From Bacteroidota bacterium (GTDB lineage Bacteria > Bacteroidota > Bacteroidia > Chitinophagales > Chitinophagaceae): a DNA stretch of 12,935 nucleotides. Below the pieces are notes generated by a model. That model had not been told where the DNA came from, searched no databases, and was given only the letters and a program-made list of their open reading frames with translations. The stretch covers positions 1-12,935 of the forward strand of contig JAEWBT010000039.1 of assembly GCA_023391015.1 (NCBI GenBank), in the 5' to 3' direction. A program made the position numbers and the translations under genes. Positions 12,444 through 12,935 of the stretch are shown one piece after another (the stretch's first letter is position 1; each line of letters begins with the position of its first letter).

Positions 12444-12556
12444 TTTTTTGTTTTGATTTCCGGAAAATCCGGCTTCCCCGCTGCGTATTTAGTGTTGCGG
12501 ATGGGTGTTTCGCGCTGTTCGTGAAAGAGCCATTTCCTGACTTATTGCCCTAGCCG
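12444..12556. other. Spacer between the hydrophilic protein and the DNA ligase
   Basis: Contains an exact TTTCCGGAAA (12457-12466) 13 bases after the stop codon, inside GATTTCCGGAAAATCCGG. No clear terminator or promoter box is seen. Confidence 0.5.
12457..12466. repeat. TTTCCGGAAA palindrome
   Basis: Exact copy 13 bases past the stop codon of the hydrophilic-protein gene, another 3'-end placement. Confidence 0.85.
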
Positions 12557-12935
12557 ATGAGAAAATTTTCGCTCTTGATAGAAGCCCTGCAGGGCAGCAC
12601 CAAAACCAACGATAAGAAGGACGCTTTGGTGAGCTACCTGCACGACGCGCCGGAAGCCGACCGCATCTGGCTCGTGGCGCTTTTTACAGGGCGGCGACCG
12701 AAGCGGATTGTAACCTCCACGCTGCTGAAAGTGTGGTGTATGGAAGAAGCCGGAATTCAGCCGTGGCTGTTTGATGAAAGCTATCACACGGTGGGTGATT
12801 TGAGCGAAGCCATTGCGCTGCTTTTGCCCCCCGTGATCGAAACCGCCGCGCAGGAATTCACATTGGCGGATCTGATGGCCCGGATTCAGGATTTGCAAAA
12901 GGCGACTGAGGAAGAAAAAAAAGCTTTTATTCTCG
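12557..12935 (+). CDS. ATP-dependent DNA ligase, N-terminal part (runs off the window)
   Basis: The first 126 residues of a longer protein; the frame is still open at the window edge. The sequence reads as the N-terminal DNA-binding domain of a bacterial ATP-dependent DNA ligase: MRKFSLLIEAL with STKTNDKKDAL (14-24), FTGRRPKR (43-50), LLKVW (56-60), and WLFDESYHTVGDLSEAIALL (70-89), the most diagnostic stretch. The adenylation domain with its active-site Lys-x-Asp-Gly motif would lie beyond the end and cannot be checked. Ligases of this type are often encoded with a DEXH helicase, an exonuclease and a metallophosphoesterase in a ligase-associated DNA damage response set. Such partners would be expected downstream, outside the window. 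The start is the ATG that brings in the domain's first helix. No Shine-Dalgarno is seen. Confidence 0.88.
   Translation, partial: MRKFSLLIEALQGSTKTNDKKDALVSYLHDAPEADRIWLVALFTGRRPKRIVTSTLLKVWCMEEAGIQPWLFDESYHTVGDLSEAIALLLPPVIETAAQEFTLADLMARIQDLQKATEEEKKAFIL

Noticed and set aside
12136..12456. Overlapping Lys/Ala/Pro/Arg-rich frame that looks like a histone H1-type protein
   Set aside because: It needs a TTG start inside the 12075-12443 gene. Its composition follows from reading Gly/Asn/Asp codons one base out of phase, and third-position base use supports the other frame.

Overview
The window looks like a chromosomal segment of a Bacteroidota bacterium, probably from the Chitinophagales/Saprospirales/Cytophagales side of the phylum. 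The reasons are two secreted proteins with C-terminal type IX secretion (Por) sorting domains, a 7-box promoter signature of the TAnnTTTG type, start codons that mostly lack a Shine-Dalgarno sequence, and several small protein families that I know mainly from this phylum. Base composition is near 50% GC. No tRNA, rRNA, CRISPR array, transposase or prophage gene is visible.

Layout. Positions 1-342 hold no gene, only palindromic repeats and a terminator. Positions 343-3143 (minus strand) carry two paralogous T9SS cargo proteins, each with its own terminator, and an unrecognised membrane-anchored coiled-coil protein. Positions 3286-4283 (plus) carry a PA2169/DUF2383 four-helix-bundle protein and a small conserved Bacteroidota protein often labelled 'phosphoribosylpyrophosphate synthetase'. 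Positions 4663-10543 (plus) form a signalling block: rpoN (sigma-54), an NtrC-type sigma-54 activator, a soluble PAS histidine kinase whose start overlaps the activator's stop, and a receiver-PAS-kinase protein 24 bases later. A 51-residue membrane protein (10617-10772) follows. Positions 10773-11093 are a gene-free repeat region. Two stand-alone receiver proteins (11094-11441 and 11519-11962) lie on the minus strand, divergent from a glycine-rich, probably disordered hydrophilic protein (12075-12443). The window ends inside an ATP-dependent DNA ligase gene starting at 12557.

How it fits together. The signalling block has two cytoplasmic transmitter modules and four receiver domains within about 6 kb, next to sigma-54 itself. 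A reasonable inference is a phosphorelay that ends in sigma-54-dependent transcription. A -24/-12 match (4601-4616) just upstream of rpoN suggests that rpoN may be one of its own targets.

The most striking non-genic signal is the perfect 10-base palindrome TTTCCGGAAA. It occurs 13 times in 12.9 kb, where well under one copy is expected by chance. Ten copies lie in the roughly 2.1 kb outside genes, mostly just downstream of stop codons. The three copies inside genes all sit in the same codon phase and encode a hydrophobic residue followed by Ser-Gly-Lys. This looks like a highly iterated palindrome of the genome rather than a local operator.
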